This document shows, one piece after another, positions 6,980 through 14,589 of a DNA stretch of 19,807 bases (positions are counted from its first letter, which is position 1; the number at the start of each line of letters is the position of its first letter). A program made the position numbers and the translations under genes. The DNA is taken from NCBI GenBank assembly GCA_028284845.1, contig JANQQY010000078.1:1-19807 (forward strand), written 5' to 3'. Source of the DNA: Spirochaetales bacterium. Lineage in GTDB: Bacteria > Spirochaetota > Spirochaetia > DSM-27196 > SLST01. Below the pieces are notes generated by a model. That model saw nothing but the letters and a program-made list of their open reading frames with translations, had not been told where the DNA came from and searched no databases.

Positions 6980-8024
6980 TCTCTTCGTCCTTCTTCTTCT
7001 TCATCCGCACAGCCTGCCGGAGCTGACTGTAGTCGGTCATTCCAAGACTAAGGTTCCACTCGTTGAGTTTCTCCTTGATCTCTTGAAGGGACTTCTTTCC
7101 GAAGTTCCGTGTCTTGGCAATGTCTTCCTCGGTTCGCGCGGTGAGGTCCCCAATCGATCGGATATTGGCGTTCTTCAGGCAGTTACTACTTCGAACGCTG
7201 AGCTCCAACTCTTCGACAGGGGTCTCGAGAAGCTGTCGGATCCGCTCCTCTTCTTCGTCCACGTCGTCGTCGCCAATGATGTCGTCTTCATCAAAGTTGA
7301 TGAAGATCGTGAAATGATCCTTGGCGATCTTGGCGGCCTCTGCGAGCGCATCCTCCGGCTTGACCGTGCCGTCGCTCCAGAGCTCAAGAACAAGCTTGTC
7401 GTAATCGGTCCGCTGACCAACCCGAGTGTTCTCCACTTCAAATCTCGCCCGGCGAATAGGGGAGAAGATAGCATCGATCGGAATCGTCCCAATGACTTCG
7501 ATGTACTTCTCGTTCATCTCCGCCGGGACATATCCCCTGCCAAGATCGATTTGGAGCTCGACCTCGACGTTCGCTCCGTCCATCAGGGTCATGATGGTCA
7601 GGTCTTTGTTCTGTACCTGAATGGAATCGTCAACCTCCAGGCTTGCGCCGGTGATGACGCCCTTGCCCTTCATCTCGACGACGACGGTCTTCTGCTCGGT
7701 ATCCTCAGGCAGACCGATCTGCAACTGCTTGAGTCTGTTAATGATGTCCGGAGTATCCTCGACAACGTTCGCGATCGACTCATACTCGCTCGACAACACA
7801 TGAGCCGTGCCTTCATCGTCGTAGCTCGTGATGCGAATCGCGGTCACCGCATAGCCCTGAATCGACGAGAGTAGGATGCGTCGGAGGGTGTTGCCGATGG
7901 TCGTTCCGTATCCCCGCTCAAAGGGGTACGCAACGAACTTTCCGTAATATGGGTTGACCTCGCTCGGCTCGAACGAGATTCCCTTCGGGCGCTTGAAGCC
8001 CTTCAATAGATTCTTTCGTGCCAT
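6969..8024 (-). CDS. rpoA: DNA-directed RNA polymerase subunit alpha
   Basis: The 351-residue alpha subunit nucleates RNA polymerase assembly and touches promoters and regulators. The N-terminal dimerisation domain (about 1-240) shows PFERGYGTTIGNTLRRILLSS, the typical alpha signature. The C-terminal domain (about 272-330) keeps VRSSNCLK, with R278 and N281 matching E. coli R265 and N268 that contact UP-element DNA, and NFGKKSLQEIKEKL. The linker (about 244-265) is unusually acidic (DEDDIIGDDDVDEEEE), and a Lys-then-Glu tail follows the C-terminal domain. The ATG has AGGAGA just upstream. It lies 15 bases after rpsK; rpsD, which separates rpsK and rpoA in many bacteria, is absent here. Confidence 0.98.
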   Translation of the reverse strand: MARKNLLKGFKRPKGISFEPSEVNPYYGKFVAYPFERGYGTTIGNTLRRILLSSIQGYAVTAIRITSYDDEGTAHVLSSEYESIANVVEDTPDIINRLKQLQIGLPEDTEQKTVVVEMKGKGVITGASLEVDDSIQVQNKDLTIMTLMDGANVEVELQIDLGRGYVPAEMNEKYIEVIGTIPIDAIFSPIRRARFEVENTRVGQRTDYDKLVLELWSDGTVKPEDALAEAAKIAKDHFTIFINFDEDDIIGDDDVDEEEERIRQLLETPVEELELSVRSSNCLKNANIRSIGDLTARTEEDIAKTRNFGKKSLQEIKEKLNEWNLSLGMTDYSQLRQAVRMKKKKDEENET

Positions 8025-8039
8025 GGACTCTCCTGAGGC

Positions 8040-8423
8040 TTAGACGCGTCGGCTCTTGCGAGGCCGACAACCATTGTGAGGAATTGGGGTGACGTCACGG
8101 ATGCTCTTCACCCAGAGGCCAAGGTTTCCAAGGCTTCGAATCGCCGACTCGCGGCCAACACCTGGGCCCTTCACATAGACATGGACCTCGCGAAGACCAA
8201 CGTCCATCGCCTTCTTCGCCGCCGTCTCTGCGGTGGTCTGAGCAGCGTATGGAGTCGACTTCTTCGCACCGCGGAATCCGAGGGATCCTGCACTTGCCCA
8301 GGAAATCCCGTTTCCGGTCAGGTCGGTGATGGTCACAATCGTGTTGTTGAAGGTCGCCTGAATATAGACATTTCCTTCAAATACGGAGCGCTTTTCCTTC
8401 TTCTTCTTTGCAACTTTTGCCAC
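8040..8423 (-). CDS. rpsK: 30S ribosomal protein S11
   Basis: S11 (127 residues) lies on the platform of the small subunit and helps form the mRNA exit channel. The family core is clear: NVYIQATFNNTIVTITDLTG, GFRGAKKSTPYAAQ, and the C-terminal VTPIPHNGCRPRKSRRV. The start is a GTG at 8423, preceded by AAGGAG at a 6-base distance. The N-terminal lysine run (AKVAKKKKEKR) is basic, as usual for this family. It follows rpsM after 10 bases. Confidence 0.97.
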   Translation of the reverse strand: MAKVAKKKKEKRSVFEGNVYIQATFNNTIVTITDLTGNGISWASAGSLGFRGAKKSTPYAAQTTAETAAKKAMDVGLREVHVYVKGPGVGRESAIRSLGNLGLWVKSIRDVTPIPHNGCRPRKSRRV

Positions 8424-8433
8424 AGCTTACTCC

Positions 8434-8805
8434 TTAGACGGCCTTCTTCTTACCGGCAACAGTCTTCTTTCGTCCCTTCCGCGTGCGCGCATTGGTTCGA
8501 GTCCGTTGTCCACGAACCGGAAGACCGCGACGGTGTCTGAGGCCACGGTAGCAACCAATATCCATAAGACGCTTGATATTCAGCGATGTCTCGGTGCGAA
8601 GGCGTCCTTCTACTTTGTAGTCGTTTTCAATCGCATTCCGAAGCTTGTTCAGATCTTCAGAAGCAACATCGTTCATGCGGGTCGACTTGTCGACTCCGGT
8701 CTTCTCACAGATCGCTTCAGCACTTGATCTGCCGATTCCAAAGATGTAGGTCAGCGCGATTGCAACCGGCTTGTTCGGAAGGTCTATACCAGCAATACGA
8801 GCCAT
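8434..8805 (-). CDS. rpsM: 30S ribosomal protein S13
   Basis: S13 (123 residues) sits in the head of the small subunit and contacts the P-site tRNA and the large subunit. It begins MARIAGIDLPNKPVAIALTY, contains the helix-hairpin IFGIGRSSAEAICEKTGV and the signature RRGLPVRGQRTRTNARTRKG, and ends in a lysine-rich tail. A GAGGAGAGG stretch precedes the ATG. rpmJ lies 15 bases upstream and rpsK 10 bases downstream. Confidence 0.98.
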   Translation of the reverse strand: MARIAGIDLPNKPVAIALTYIFGIGRSSAEAICEKTGVDKSTRMNDVASEDLNKLRNAIENDYKVEGRLRTETSLNIKRLMDIGCYRGLRHRRGLPVRGQRTRTNARTRKGRKKTVAGKKKAV

Positions 8806-8820
8806 TATCCTCTCCTCATC

Positions 8821-8934
8821 CTAACGCTGCCGCTGCTTGTGCTTTGGATTGCTACAGATGATCCGCACGACTCCACGTCGCCTGATCACTTTGCACTTAT
8901 CGCACATCGGCTTCACACTTACTCGAACTTTCAT
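8821..8934 (-). CDS. rpmJ: 50S ribosomal protein L36 (zinc-binding form)
   Basis: I translated this 37-residue gene by hand. It reads MKVRVSVKPMCDKCKVI, then a basic stretch, then RIICSNPKHKQRQR. Cys11, Cys14, Cys27 and His32 form the zinc ribbon of the ancestral (C+) L36, so this is not the zinc-independent paralogue. The ATG at 8934 has GGAAGGG a few bases upstream. It lies directly between secY (9 bases upstream) and rpsM; adk, map and infA, which often occur here, are absent. Confidence 0.97.
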   Translation of the reverse strand: MKVRVSVKPMCDKCKVIRRRGVVRIICSNPKHKQRQR

Positions 8935-8943
8935 GGTCCCTTC

Positions 8944-10263
8944 CTATAGGTTCCGCGATCGGACCCGACCCTTCTTGGTGAGTCCGTCGTGATGATGCAT
9001 CCGGAGCGAACCCTCGATCTGCGACATAAGATCGAGGTCGACACCGACCATAATCAGGAGCGATGTTCCGCCAAGGAGGAAGGCCACATCCTGCGGAAAT
9101 CCAAAGAGCTGCTGCAAGACCGTCGGAATGACGGCGATAAACGCCAGAAACAGAGACCCAGGGAGGATGATCCGATTGAGGATTCGAGTGAAGTACTCCT
9201 CCATCTTCTCAGGTCGGATTCCTGGAATCGATCCCCCGTTCTCACGAATGTTCTTTGAAATCTCAATCGGATTCAACGTCACCTGCGTGTAGAAGTAGGC
9301 GAAGAAGATGATCATCAGGGTGTAGGTGATCAGATATGGAGCCCCGCCGGGTCGCAGCCATCGAGCAAGGGCGGCCAACCAATTGACGTTCTGCCCGAGC
9401 GTCTGTGCGATCTGCAGAGGGAAGGTCATAATCGCGCTCGCAAAGATGACCGGAATCACGCCTGACGGATTGATCTTGAACGGAATGTAGGAGTTCTGCG
9501 CGCCGTACATTCGCCGGCCAACCACGCGCTTAGCGTAGTGCACCGGAATCTTCCTCTGCCCGCGTTGCTCGTAGATCACGAGCGAGACGACGCCGATGAA
9601 CACTGCGAGCACCACAATCACAAAGACCGGGTTGAGATCATCGCGCTGAACCGCCTGAACAAGCGACCAGACTGCCCGTGGCATCCGCGCCACGATTCCT
9701 GTGAAGATGATCAGAGAGATTCCGTTTCCAATTCCGCGCTGATTGATCTGCTCACCAAGCCACATCAGGAAGACCGTACCGGAGGTCACCGTCAGGAGCG
9801 AGACAAACGTATAGAGAGAGCGCGAAATCGTGATTGCGTTCGGGATCGTATCGGCGTAAACGGTGACAGCGAATCCCTGAATGAGGCAGATCACGACCGT
9901 ACCATACCGGTTGTATCGCTGGATGCGCTTGCGACCGCCCTCTTCCTGAGAGATCTTCTTGAGCGCAGGGAAGACGAGCAGCAAGAGCTGCATGATGATC
10001 GTCATGCTGATGTAAGGCATGATCCCGAGCATAAATACTGAGAATTGAGAAAACGCGCCGCCGGAGAAGAAATCCAGGTAGTCGGTAATCGAAACACCTG
10101 ACTGCGATTGCTGCAGGAAGTACGCCTGCAAGGCATTCACATTGATTCCCGGAATCGGCAGGTGTGATCCAAGTCGATGGATCAGAAGTACTCCGACGGT
10201 AAACAGAATACGATCGCGGAGATCCTTGATTCGAAAGATGTCTGCCAGCGGATTGCTCGCCAT
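8944..10263 (-). CDS. secY: Protein translocase subunit SecY
   Basis: SecY (439 residues) forms the protein-conducting channel of the inner membrane with SecE and SecG. The N-terminus LRDRILFTVGVLLIHRLGSHLPIPGI is characteristic, and hydrophobic segments fit the ten expected membrane helices. Other hallmarks are LGIMPYISMTIIMQLL, GEQINQRGIGNGISLIIF, RRMYGAQNSYIPFKINPSGV with VIPVIFA, and the cytoplasmic loop IRPEKMEEYFTRILNRI. The C-terminus ends in basic residues (KKGRVRSRNL). The ATG lies 2 bases after the rplO stop. Placement at the end of the spc segment is the common bacterial order, coupling export capacity to ribosome production. Confidence 0.98.
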   Translation of the reverse strand: MASNPLADIFRIKDLRDRILFTVGVLLIHRLGSHLPIPGINVNALQAYFLQQSQSGVSITDYLDFFSGGAFSQFSVFMLGIMPYISMTIIMQLLLLVFPALKKISQEEGGRKRIQRYNRYGTVVICLIQGFAVTVYADTIPNAITISRSLYTFVSLLTVTSGTVFLMWLGEQINQRGIGNGISLIIFTGIVARMPRAVWSLVQAVQRDDLNPVFVIVVLAVFIGVVSLVIYEQRGQRKIPVHYAKRVVGRRMYGAQNSYIPFKINPSGVIPVIFASAIMTFPLQIAQTLGQNVNWLAALARWLRPGGAPYLITYTLMIIFFAYFYTQVTLNPIEISKNIRENGGSIPGIRPEKMEEYFTRILNRIILPGSLFLAFIAVIPTVLQQLFGFPQDVAFLLGGTSLLIMVGVDLDLMSQIEGSLRMHHHDGLTKKGRVRSRNL

Positions 10264-10265
10264 AT

Positions 10266-10838
10266 CTATTCGCTATCCTTCTCGCTCGAGCTCTCTTCGG
10301 TGTCGGACGACTCAGCCTCTGCGCTCTCGACCTTCTCAGGCGTAGCTTCAGCCTCATCACTCACCGACTCAGCGGGCGCCTCGTCCGACACGGGCACATC
10401 AACTCCGGTGACACTGCCACCGGCCGCCTCGATCTTGGCACGCGCCGACTTCGAGACTTTGAGCCCGTCAATGGTCAGGCTCTTGCTGATGTCACCATCA
10501 CCAAGAATCTTGACAAAACGCTCGTTGGTCCCAACCAGCTTCTTCTCTCGCAGCGATTCGAGCGAAACCGTGTCGCCCTTCTTGAAGTTCTTTTCCAGGG
10601 TGCCGACGCTCAGGATCTCGTACTCAACTTTGAATGGATAGTTCGAGAAACCGCGACGCGCAATTCGCCTGTAGAGCGGCATCTGTCCGCCCTCAAATCC
10701 AGGTCGAACACCGCCACCCGATCGGGCGTTCTGGCCCTTGTTTCCGCGGCCGCCCGTGGTACCGTTACCGGTACCCGGTCCACGTCCGCGTCTGTTCTTG
10801 CTGTGTGTGGCCCCTTCGGGGCGCTTGATGGCTCCCAT
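10266..10838 (-). CDS. rplO: 50S ribosomal protein L15 with acidic C-terminal tail
   Basis: Residues 1-146 are a standard L15: the basic glycine-rich N-terminus (RRGRGPGTGNGTTGGRGNKG, GGGVRPGFEGGQMPLYRRI) that threads into 23S rRNA, and the C-terminal LTIDGLKVSKSARAKIEAAGG fold. Residues 147-190 are an extra tail of Glu, Ser, Ala and Asp ending SSSEKDSE. The usual family length is about 145-150. The ATG shares one base with the rpmD stop (TGATG), so translation is probably coupled. The tail is unlike the basic body and resembles the L17 tail in this window. Confidence 0.97.
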   Translation of the reverse strand: MGAIKRPEGATHSKNRRGRGPGTGNGTTGGRGNKGQNARSGGGVRPGFEGGQMPLYRRIARRGFSNYPFKVEYEILSVGTLEKNFKKGDTVSLESLREKKLVGTNERFVKILGDGDISKSLTIDGLKVSKSARAKIEAAGGSVTGVDVPVSDEAPAESVSDEAEATPEKVESAEAESSDTEESSSEKDSE

Positions 10839-11020
10839 CAGGAAACCTCCTCCAGCTTCACGAGATGATTGACCGCGCGGGCCATCCCTCGGATTGCACT
10901 CGTGTCCGTCTTCTCAACGGTCTGATGCAATTTCCTGAGCCCCAGGGCACGAACGGTCTTCCGGTGCTTTGGGAGCGCACCGATAGGACTCTTCACAAGG
11001 GTGATTCGGACAGTCGCCAT
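10838..11020 (-). CDS. rpmD: 50S ribosomal protein L30
   Basis: L30 (60 residues) is a small large-subunit protein. MATVRITLVKSPIGALPKHR followed by KTVRALGLRKLHQTVEK is typical. I chose the ATG at 11020, one base after the rpsE stop, because the longer open frame to 11077 lies inside rpsE and does not resemble the family. The stop overlaps the rplO start by one base. Confidence 0.97.
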   Translation of the reverse strand: MATVRITLVKSPIGALPKHRKTVRALGLRKLHQTVEKTDTSAIRGMARAVNHLVKLEEVS

Positions 11021-11021
11021 A

Positions 11022-11510
11022 TCAGCCCCACATGTCCTTAACAGACTTGCCACGGCCGCGGGCGACCTTGCGGGCATCCATCAATCCGTCGAGACCCTCA
11101 AATACAGCCTTGACGATATTCACCGGGTTCTGAGATCCAAGTGACTTGCTGAGAACATCGTTGATTCCGGCGACTTCCATCACCGAGCGCACGGGACCAC
11201 CGGCGATAATTCCGGTGCCCGGAGCGGCAGGCTTCAGCAACACCTTAGCGCTCTTGAACTCGCCCTGAATCCAGTGCGGGATCGTTGCCTGCTTCATCGG
11301 CACCGAGACCATGCTGTTCTTTGCCTTCTCAACACCCTTTCGGATTGCCTCAGCAACGTCATTCGCCTTGCCGTATCCGTAGCCAACTCGACCATTCCGA
11401 TCGCCAACGACGATGAGAGCCGAAAATGAGAAGCGGCGTCCACCTTTTACAACCTTGGCGACTCGATTCAGCTTGATGAGCTTCTCTGTAAACTCGCGGT
11501 CTTGATCCAT
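11022..11510 (-). CDS. rpsE: 30S ribosomal protein S5
   Basis: S5 (162 residues) sits near the mRNA entry site and affects decoding fidelity. The N-terminal double-stranded-RNA-binding-like domain shows FSFSALIVVGDRNGRVGYGY and GKANDVAEAIRKGVEKAKNS. The C-terminal domain shows LLKPAAPGTGIIAGGPVRSV and SLGSQNPVNIVKAVFEGL, all family hallmarks. It starts with ATG at 11510 after a GGGGG stretch, 8 bases past the rplR stop. The next gene, rpmD, begins one base after its stop. Confidence 0.98.
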   Translation of the reverse strand: MDQDREFTEKLIKLNRVAKVVKGGRRFSFSALIVVGDRNGRVGYGYGKANDVAEAIRKGVEKAKNSMVSVPMKQATIPHWIQGEFKSAKVLLKPAAPGTGIIAGGPVRSVMEVAGINDVLSKSLGSQNPVNIVKAVFEGLDGLMDARKVARGRGKSVKDMWG

Positions 11511-11518
11511 GCCGCCCC

Positions 11519-11878
11519 CTAAAACGTAATCCCGGCTTTGCGGGCGCCGTCTGCCACAGCCTTTACGACTCCGTGAAACAGATGACCATTCCGATCAAAG
11601 ACGACCGTAGTGATGTTCTGCTCTTTCATCTTCGCACCGGCAACTTCGCCAAGCTTCCCGCCGTCCTCTACGGTTGGCTTTAATCCTTTTGTCTCTCCCG
11701 ATCGGCTCGACACAGCGAGGAGCGTCTTCCCCTCAGCATCGTCAATGACTTGGACATACAGATGCTTGTTGCTCTTGAATACCGACATTCGCGGGCGATC
11801 CGACGTTCCTGCAATTTTGCTGCGGATGGAGAGCTTCCGACGTCTGCGCCGGGTGCGTTTTTCAATCAATCGCTTCAT
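11519..11878 (-). CDS. rplR: 50S ribosomal protein L18
   Basis: L18 (119 residues) binds 5S rRNA with L5 in the central protuberance. The very basic N-terminus (EKRTRRRRRKLSIRSKI) leads into RPRMSVFKSNKHLYVQVIDD, and the C-terminal half has VVFDRNGHLFHGVVKAVADG and ends ARKAGITF, the usual L18 ending. It lies 6 bases after rplF. Length is typical. Confidence 0.97.
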   Translation of the reverse strand: MKRLIEKRTRRRRRKLSIRSKIAGTSDRPRMSVFKSNKHLYVQVIDDAEGKTLLAVSSRSGETKGLKPTVEDGGKLGEVAGAKMKEQNITTVVFDRNGHLFHGVVKAVADGARKAGITF

Positions 11879-11884
11879 AACTAC

Positions 11885-12424
11885 CTACTTCACTCCGGCC
11901 TTGCCGACCTTGCGACGAACATACTCGTCCTCATAACGAACGCCCTTGCCCTTGTACGGCTCAGGCGGCCGAATTGAGCGAATCTCGGCGGCAGTCTGAC
12001 CAACACGCTGCTTGTCAATTCCAGCGACGATGATCTTGGTCGGACCATCGATCGAGATGGCTACGTCCTCCGGAATGGGGAACTCGATCGGGTTCGAGAA
12101 ACCAAGGTTGAGGGTCAGAACGTCGCCCTGAATCTCCGCCCGATAACCAACTCCGTTTATCAAGAGCGTCTTTGAGTAGCCGGCCGAAACACCGACGATC
12201 ATGTTCCGAATCAGATTGCGGTAGAGCCCGTGCTTGCTCTTGGCAATCTTCGATTCGTCCTTGCGAGTCACAACGACCTGGTCGTCGGCGACAGAAATCT
12301 CGACCTCTTCGCTGTAGGTCTGCGACAGTTCCCCTTTGGGGCCCTTCACGCCAACGAGGTCCGACTTCACGTCAACCGTTACACCGCTCGGAATCTCGAC
12401 TGGAAGTACACCAATTCGCGACAT
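11885..12424 (-). CDS. rplF: 50S ribosomal protein L6
   Basis: L6 (179 residues) binds near the GTPase-associated centre of the large subunit. It begins MSRIGVLPVEIPSGVTVDV and has LVGVKGPKGELSQTY in the first of its two repeated domains. It ends with the family signature PPEPYKGKGVRYEDEYVRRK. An AGGAGG sequence stands just before the ATG. Spacing is 8 bases to rpsH upstream and 6 bases to rplR downstream. Confidence 0.98.
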   Translation of the reverse strand: MSRIGVLPVEIPSGVTVDVKSDLVGVKGPKGELSQTYSEEVEISVADDQVVVTRKDESKIAKSKHGLYRNLIRNMIVGVSAGYSKTLLINGVGYRAEIQGDVLTLNLGFSNPIEFPIPEDVAISIDGPTKIIVAGIDKQRVGQTAAEIRSIRPPEPYKGKGVRYEDEYVRRKVGKAGVK

Positions 12425-12432
12425 ACCGCCTC

Positions 12433-12831
12433 CTACCAGACCGAGCAGATGAGCTCGCCGCCCACCTTCCGCTCCAGCGCCTTTCGTCCGGTCGTGACGC
12501 CTTCAGAGGTCGACACGATCAGCGTGCCGTATCCGTCGTAGACACGGGGCATCTTCTTGTACCCGGAGTAAACGCGGCGCCCCGGTGTCGAGACCTTCTC
12601 GAGTCCCTTGATTATCGGACTGCCGTCATCCTCGTACTTCAAGAAGATCCGAATGATCGTCAGACTCCCCTCAACGACTTTCTTGAAATTCTTGATGTAG
12701 CCTTCGTTCTTGAGAATCTTGACGATCTCAAGCTTCAGCTTCGATGTCGGAATATCGACTTTCTCAAACTTCGCCAGTGCGGCATTCCGAATCTTGGTCA
12801 ACATATCTGCAACAGGGTCTGAAACGCTCAT
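12433..12831 (-). CDS. rpsH: 30S ribosomal protein S8
   Basis: S8 (132 residues) binds the central domain of 16S rRNA early in assembly, and in E. coli represses the spc operon by binding its mRNA. It begins with SVSDPVADMLTKIRNAALAK and ends in the C-terminal signature STSEGVTTGRKALERKVGGE followed by LICSVW. An AGGAGG precedes its ATG. I did not find a convincing S8-binding mRNA structure near rplX-rplE, so autoregulation is unproven here. Confidence 0.98.
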   Translation of the reverse strand: MSVSDPVADMLTKIRNAALAKFEKVDIPTSKLKLEIVKILKNEGYIKNFKKVVEGSLTIIRIFLKYEDDGSPIIKGLEKVSTPGRRVYSGYKKMPRVYDGYGTLIVSTSEGVTTGRKALERKVGGELICSVW

Positions 12832-12840
12832 CTACCCCTC

Positions 12841-13026
12841 CTACCAGCTCGACTTCGTGACGCCGGGGATCATCCCCTCGCTGGCGAACTTGCGGAAGCA
12901 GACTCTGCACATATCAAACTTGCGCATGTAGCCACGCGGTCGCCCGCACACTCGACACCGATTGACCTTTCGAGTGGAGTACTTCGGCGTGCGCTGAGAC
13001 TTGATTATCATCGACTTCTTTGCCAT
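12841..13026 (-). CDS. rpsN: 30S ribosomal protein S14, short zinc-binding type
   Basis: This is the 61-residue S14 form. Four cysteines (C24, C27, C40, C43) in CRVCGRPRGYMRKFDMCRVC make the zinc site, so it is the C+ type and not the 100-residue zinc-free form. The C-terminus FRKFASEGMIPGVTKSSW is typical. With the zinc-binding L36 in the same cluster, this indicates that the main ribosome of this organism uses zinc proteins. It lies 9 bases from both rplE and rpsH. Confidence 0.98.
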   Translation of the reverse strand: MAKKSMIIKSQRTPKYSTRKVNRCRVCGRPRGYMRKFDMCRVCFRKFASEGMIPGVTKSSW

Positions 13027-13035
13027 GAGATCTCC

Positions 13036-13593
13036 CTACTTCCGAAACGGCATGCCCAGCTTGTCGAGCAACCGCTTTGCTTCCTGATCCGTCTTTGCCG
13101 TGGTGCAAATCGCGATATTGAGACCGCTCACCCGCTCGATCTTGTCATAGTCGATCTCCGGGAAGATGATCTGCTCCGTTACACCGAGCGCGTAGTTACC
13201 GTGCCCATCGAATGAATTCGGGTTCACGCCTCTGAAGTCTTTGACTCGGGGAAGCGCCACATTCAGCAGGCGGAACATAAAGTCCCACATCTGGCTTCCA
13301 CGCAATGTCACGCGCGCTCCGACTTCCATGCCCTCGCGAACCTTGAAGTTCGCGACTGACTTCCGCGCTTTTGTCTTTACTGCCTTCTGCCCGGTGATGA
13401 GTCCCAATTCGGCTACCGCGGCATCCAGCAGTTTCTTGTTCTGGATTGCCTCGCCCAAACCAACGCTCAAGACCACTTTCTCAAGCCGGGGAAGTTGCAT
13501 GGGCGTCTTGTAGCCAAACTCTTCGGTCAGTTCCGATGTGATCTTCTCTTCGTAGAGCTTCTTGAGCTCAGGTACGTACGTCGTCTCTGCCAT
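13036..13593 (-). CDS. rplE: 50S ribosomal protein L5
   Basis: L5 (185 residues) binds 5S rRNA and contacts S13 across the subunit interface. The core shows MQLPRLEKVVLSVGLGEAIQ, ITGQKAVKTKARKSVANFKV and VTLRGSQMWDFMFRLLNVAL. The family sequences VKDFRGVNPNSFDGHGNYAL and IFPEIDYDKIERVSGLNIAI follow, and the end is LLDKLGMPFRK. It lies 8 bases after rplX. Length is normal for bacteria (about 180). Confidence 0.98.
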   Translation of the reverse strand: MAETTYVPELKKLYEEKITSELTEEFGYKTPMQLPRLEKVVLSVGLGEAIQNKKLLDAAVAELGLITGQKAVKTKARKSVANFKVREGMEVGARVTLRGSQMWDFMFRLLNVALPRVKDFRGVNPNSFDGHGNYALGVTEQIIFPEIDYDKIERVSGLNIAICTTAKTDQEAKRLLDKLGMPFRK

Positions 13594-13601
13594 TCAAATA
13601 C

Positions 13602-13916
13602 CTATATGGCCTCGCCGCCCTTTCGAGCGACCCGAGTTCGGACACCCTTCTCCACGTTCACCCCGACGCGTGTCCGATCGCCACCCTTGGTGACGAGCAT
13701 GACATTGGAGATGTGGATTGGCATTTCGATGTCCATGATCCCGCCACGATCCTCTTGGCGTCGCTTCCGCATCGCCTTACGAGCAATGTTCACGCCCTCG
13801 ACCAGTACACGGCCGTTGTTTCGATCCACGCGGAGCACACGGCCAGTCTTGCCTTTGTCTTTTCCGGCAATGACCATCACTTGGTCATCTTTCTTGATCC
13901 TATACTTCGCCACCAC
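13602..13916 (-). CDS. rplX: 50S ribosomal protein L24
   Basis: L24 initiates large-subunit assembly. The KOW motif is clear near the N-terminus (DDQVMVIAGKDKGKTGRVLR), followed by VLVEGVNIARKAMRKR, with PIHISNVMLV in the C-terminal part. The start is uncertain among three in-frame GTG codons at 13922, 13916 and 13913. The AAGGAG ribosome binding site overlaps the first, so I chose 13916, which gives 104 residues, the usual length. There is no ATG candidate in this region. It follows rplN closely. Confidence 0.95.
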   Translation of the reverse strand: MVAKYRIKKDDQVMVIAGKDKGKTGRVLRVDRNNGRVLVEGVNIARKAMRKRRQEDRGGIMDIEMPIHISNVMLVTKGGDRTRVGVNVEKGVRTRVARKGGEAI

Positions 13917-13929
13917 TGCCACTCCTTGG

Positions 13930-14298
13930 TTACAGCACTTCCGGGGCGAGCGAAACGATCTTCATGAAGTCGTCGTCTCGCAGCTCTCGTGCGACCGGTC
14001 CGAAGATGCGCTTGCCCTTCGGATTCTGCGCGCCGTCAACGATGACACACGCATTGTCGTCAAATCGGATGTACGTTCCGTCCAGTCGCTTGTACTCCTT
14101 CTTGGTCCGCACAATGACCGCACGCTCGACATTTCCCTTCTTCACGGGCGCGCCCGGAAGGGCGTCCTTCACGGCGACGACAACGATGTCACCGACACCG
14201 GCATACTTTCGTTTTGAACCGCCAAGAACCTTGATGCATTGAACCCGCTTCGCGCCACTGTTGTCGGCGACGTTCAGGTAGGTATTCATCTGAACCAT
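13930..14298 (-). CDS. rplN: 50S ribosomal protein L14
   Basis: L14 (122 residues) lies at the subunit interface of the large subunit and binds 23S rRNA. MVQMNTYLNVADNSGAKRVQ and CIKVLGGSKRKYAGVGDIVV are diagnostic, as are GAQNPKGKRIFGPVARELRD and the ending KIVSLAPEVL. The ATG at 14298 aligns with the start of E. coli L14; an ATG three codons later is less likely. It lies 9 bases after rpsQ. Confidence 0.98.
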   Translation of the reverse strand: MVQMNTYLNVADNSGAKRVQCIKVLGGSKRKYAGVGDIVVVAVKDALPGAPVKKGNVERAVIVRTKKEYKRLDGTYIRFDDNACVIVDGAQNPKGKRIFGPVARELRDDDFMKIVSLAPEVL

Positions 14299-14307
14299 GG
14301 TTGCCCC

Positions 14308-14586
14308 CTACTTCGCCCGCTCTACGATCTCAACAAGCTTCCATCGCTTCTGCTTGCTGATCGGGCGCGCAGACTCAACACGGACCGTGTCTCCGATGTT
14401 GGCGTCGTTCGTCTCGTCATGGGCCTTCAAACGCTTACTCACCGTGACGTACTTCTTGTACAGGCGGTGCAAGGCTCGGTTCGTAACTTCGACGACAATG
14501 GTTTTGTCCATCTTGTCGCTCACGACCTTTCCCTGGTACGTAAGCTTCGCCGCCTTGGTAGGCGCCTTAACGTCGCTATCTGCCAT
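14308..14586 (-). CDS. rpsQ: 30S ribosomal protein S17
   Basis: S17 (92 residues) is an OB-fold primary 16S rRNA-binding protein. The core is GKVVSDKMDKTIVVEVTNRA, then KRLKAHDETNDANIGDTVRV and ESARPISKQKRWKLVEIVER. An extra N-terminal stretch of about 15 residues (MADSDVKAPTKAAKL) precedes it, modestly longer than the 84-residue E. coli protein. The gap to rpmC is 3 bases. Confidence 0.97.
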   Translation of the reverse strand: MADSDVKAPTKAAKLTYQGKVVSDKMDKTIVVEVTNRALHRLYKKYVTVSKRLKAHDETNDANIGDTVRVESARPISKQKRWKLVEIVERAK

Positions 14587-14589
14587 CGA

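Noticed and set aside
7083..7874. Plus-strand open frame of 263 codons antisense to rpoA
   Set aside because: rpoA is certain on the other strand; the antisense product has no recognisable motif and codon bias alone explains the open frame.
11021..11077. N-terminal extension of L30
   Set aside because: It lies inside the rpsE coding end; the ATG at 11020 gives the normal L30 start and length.
12600..13700. S8-binding autoregulatory mRNA site of the spc operon
   Set aside because: I could not find a convincing helix with the required internal loop near rplX-rplE by eye, so I do not report it.
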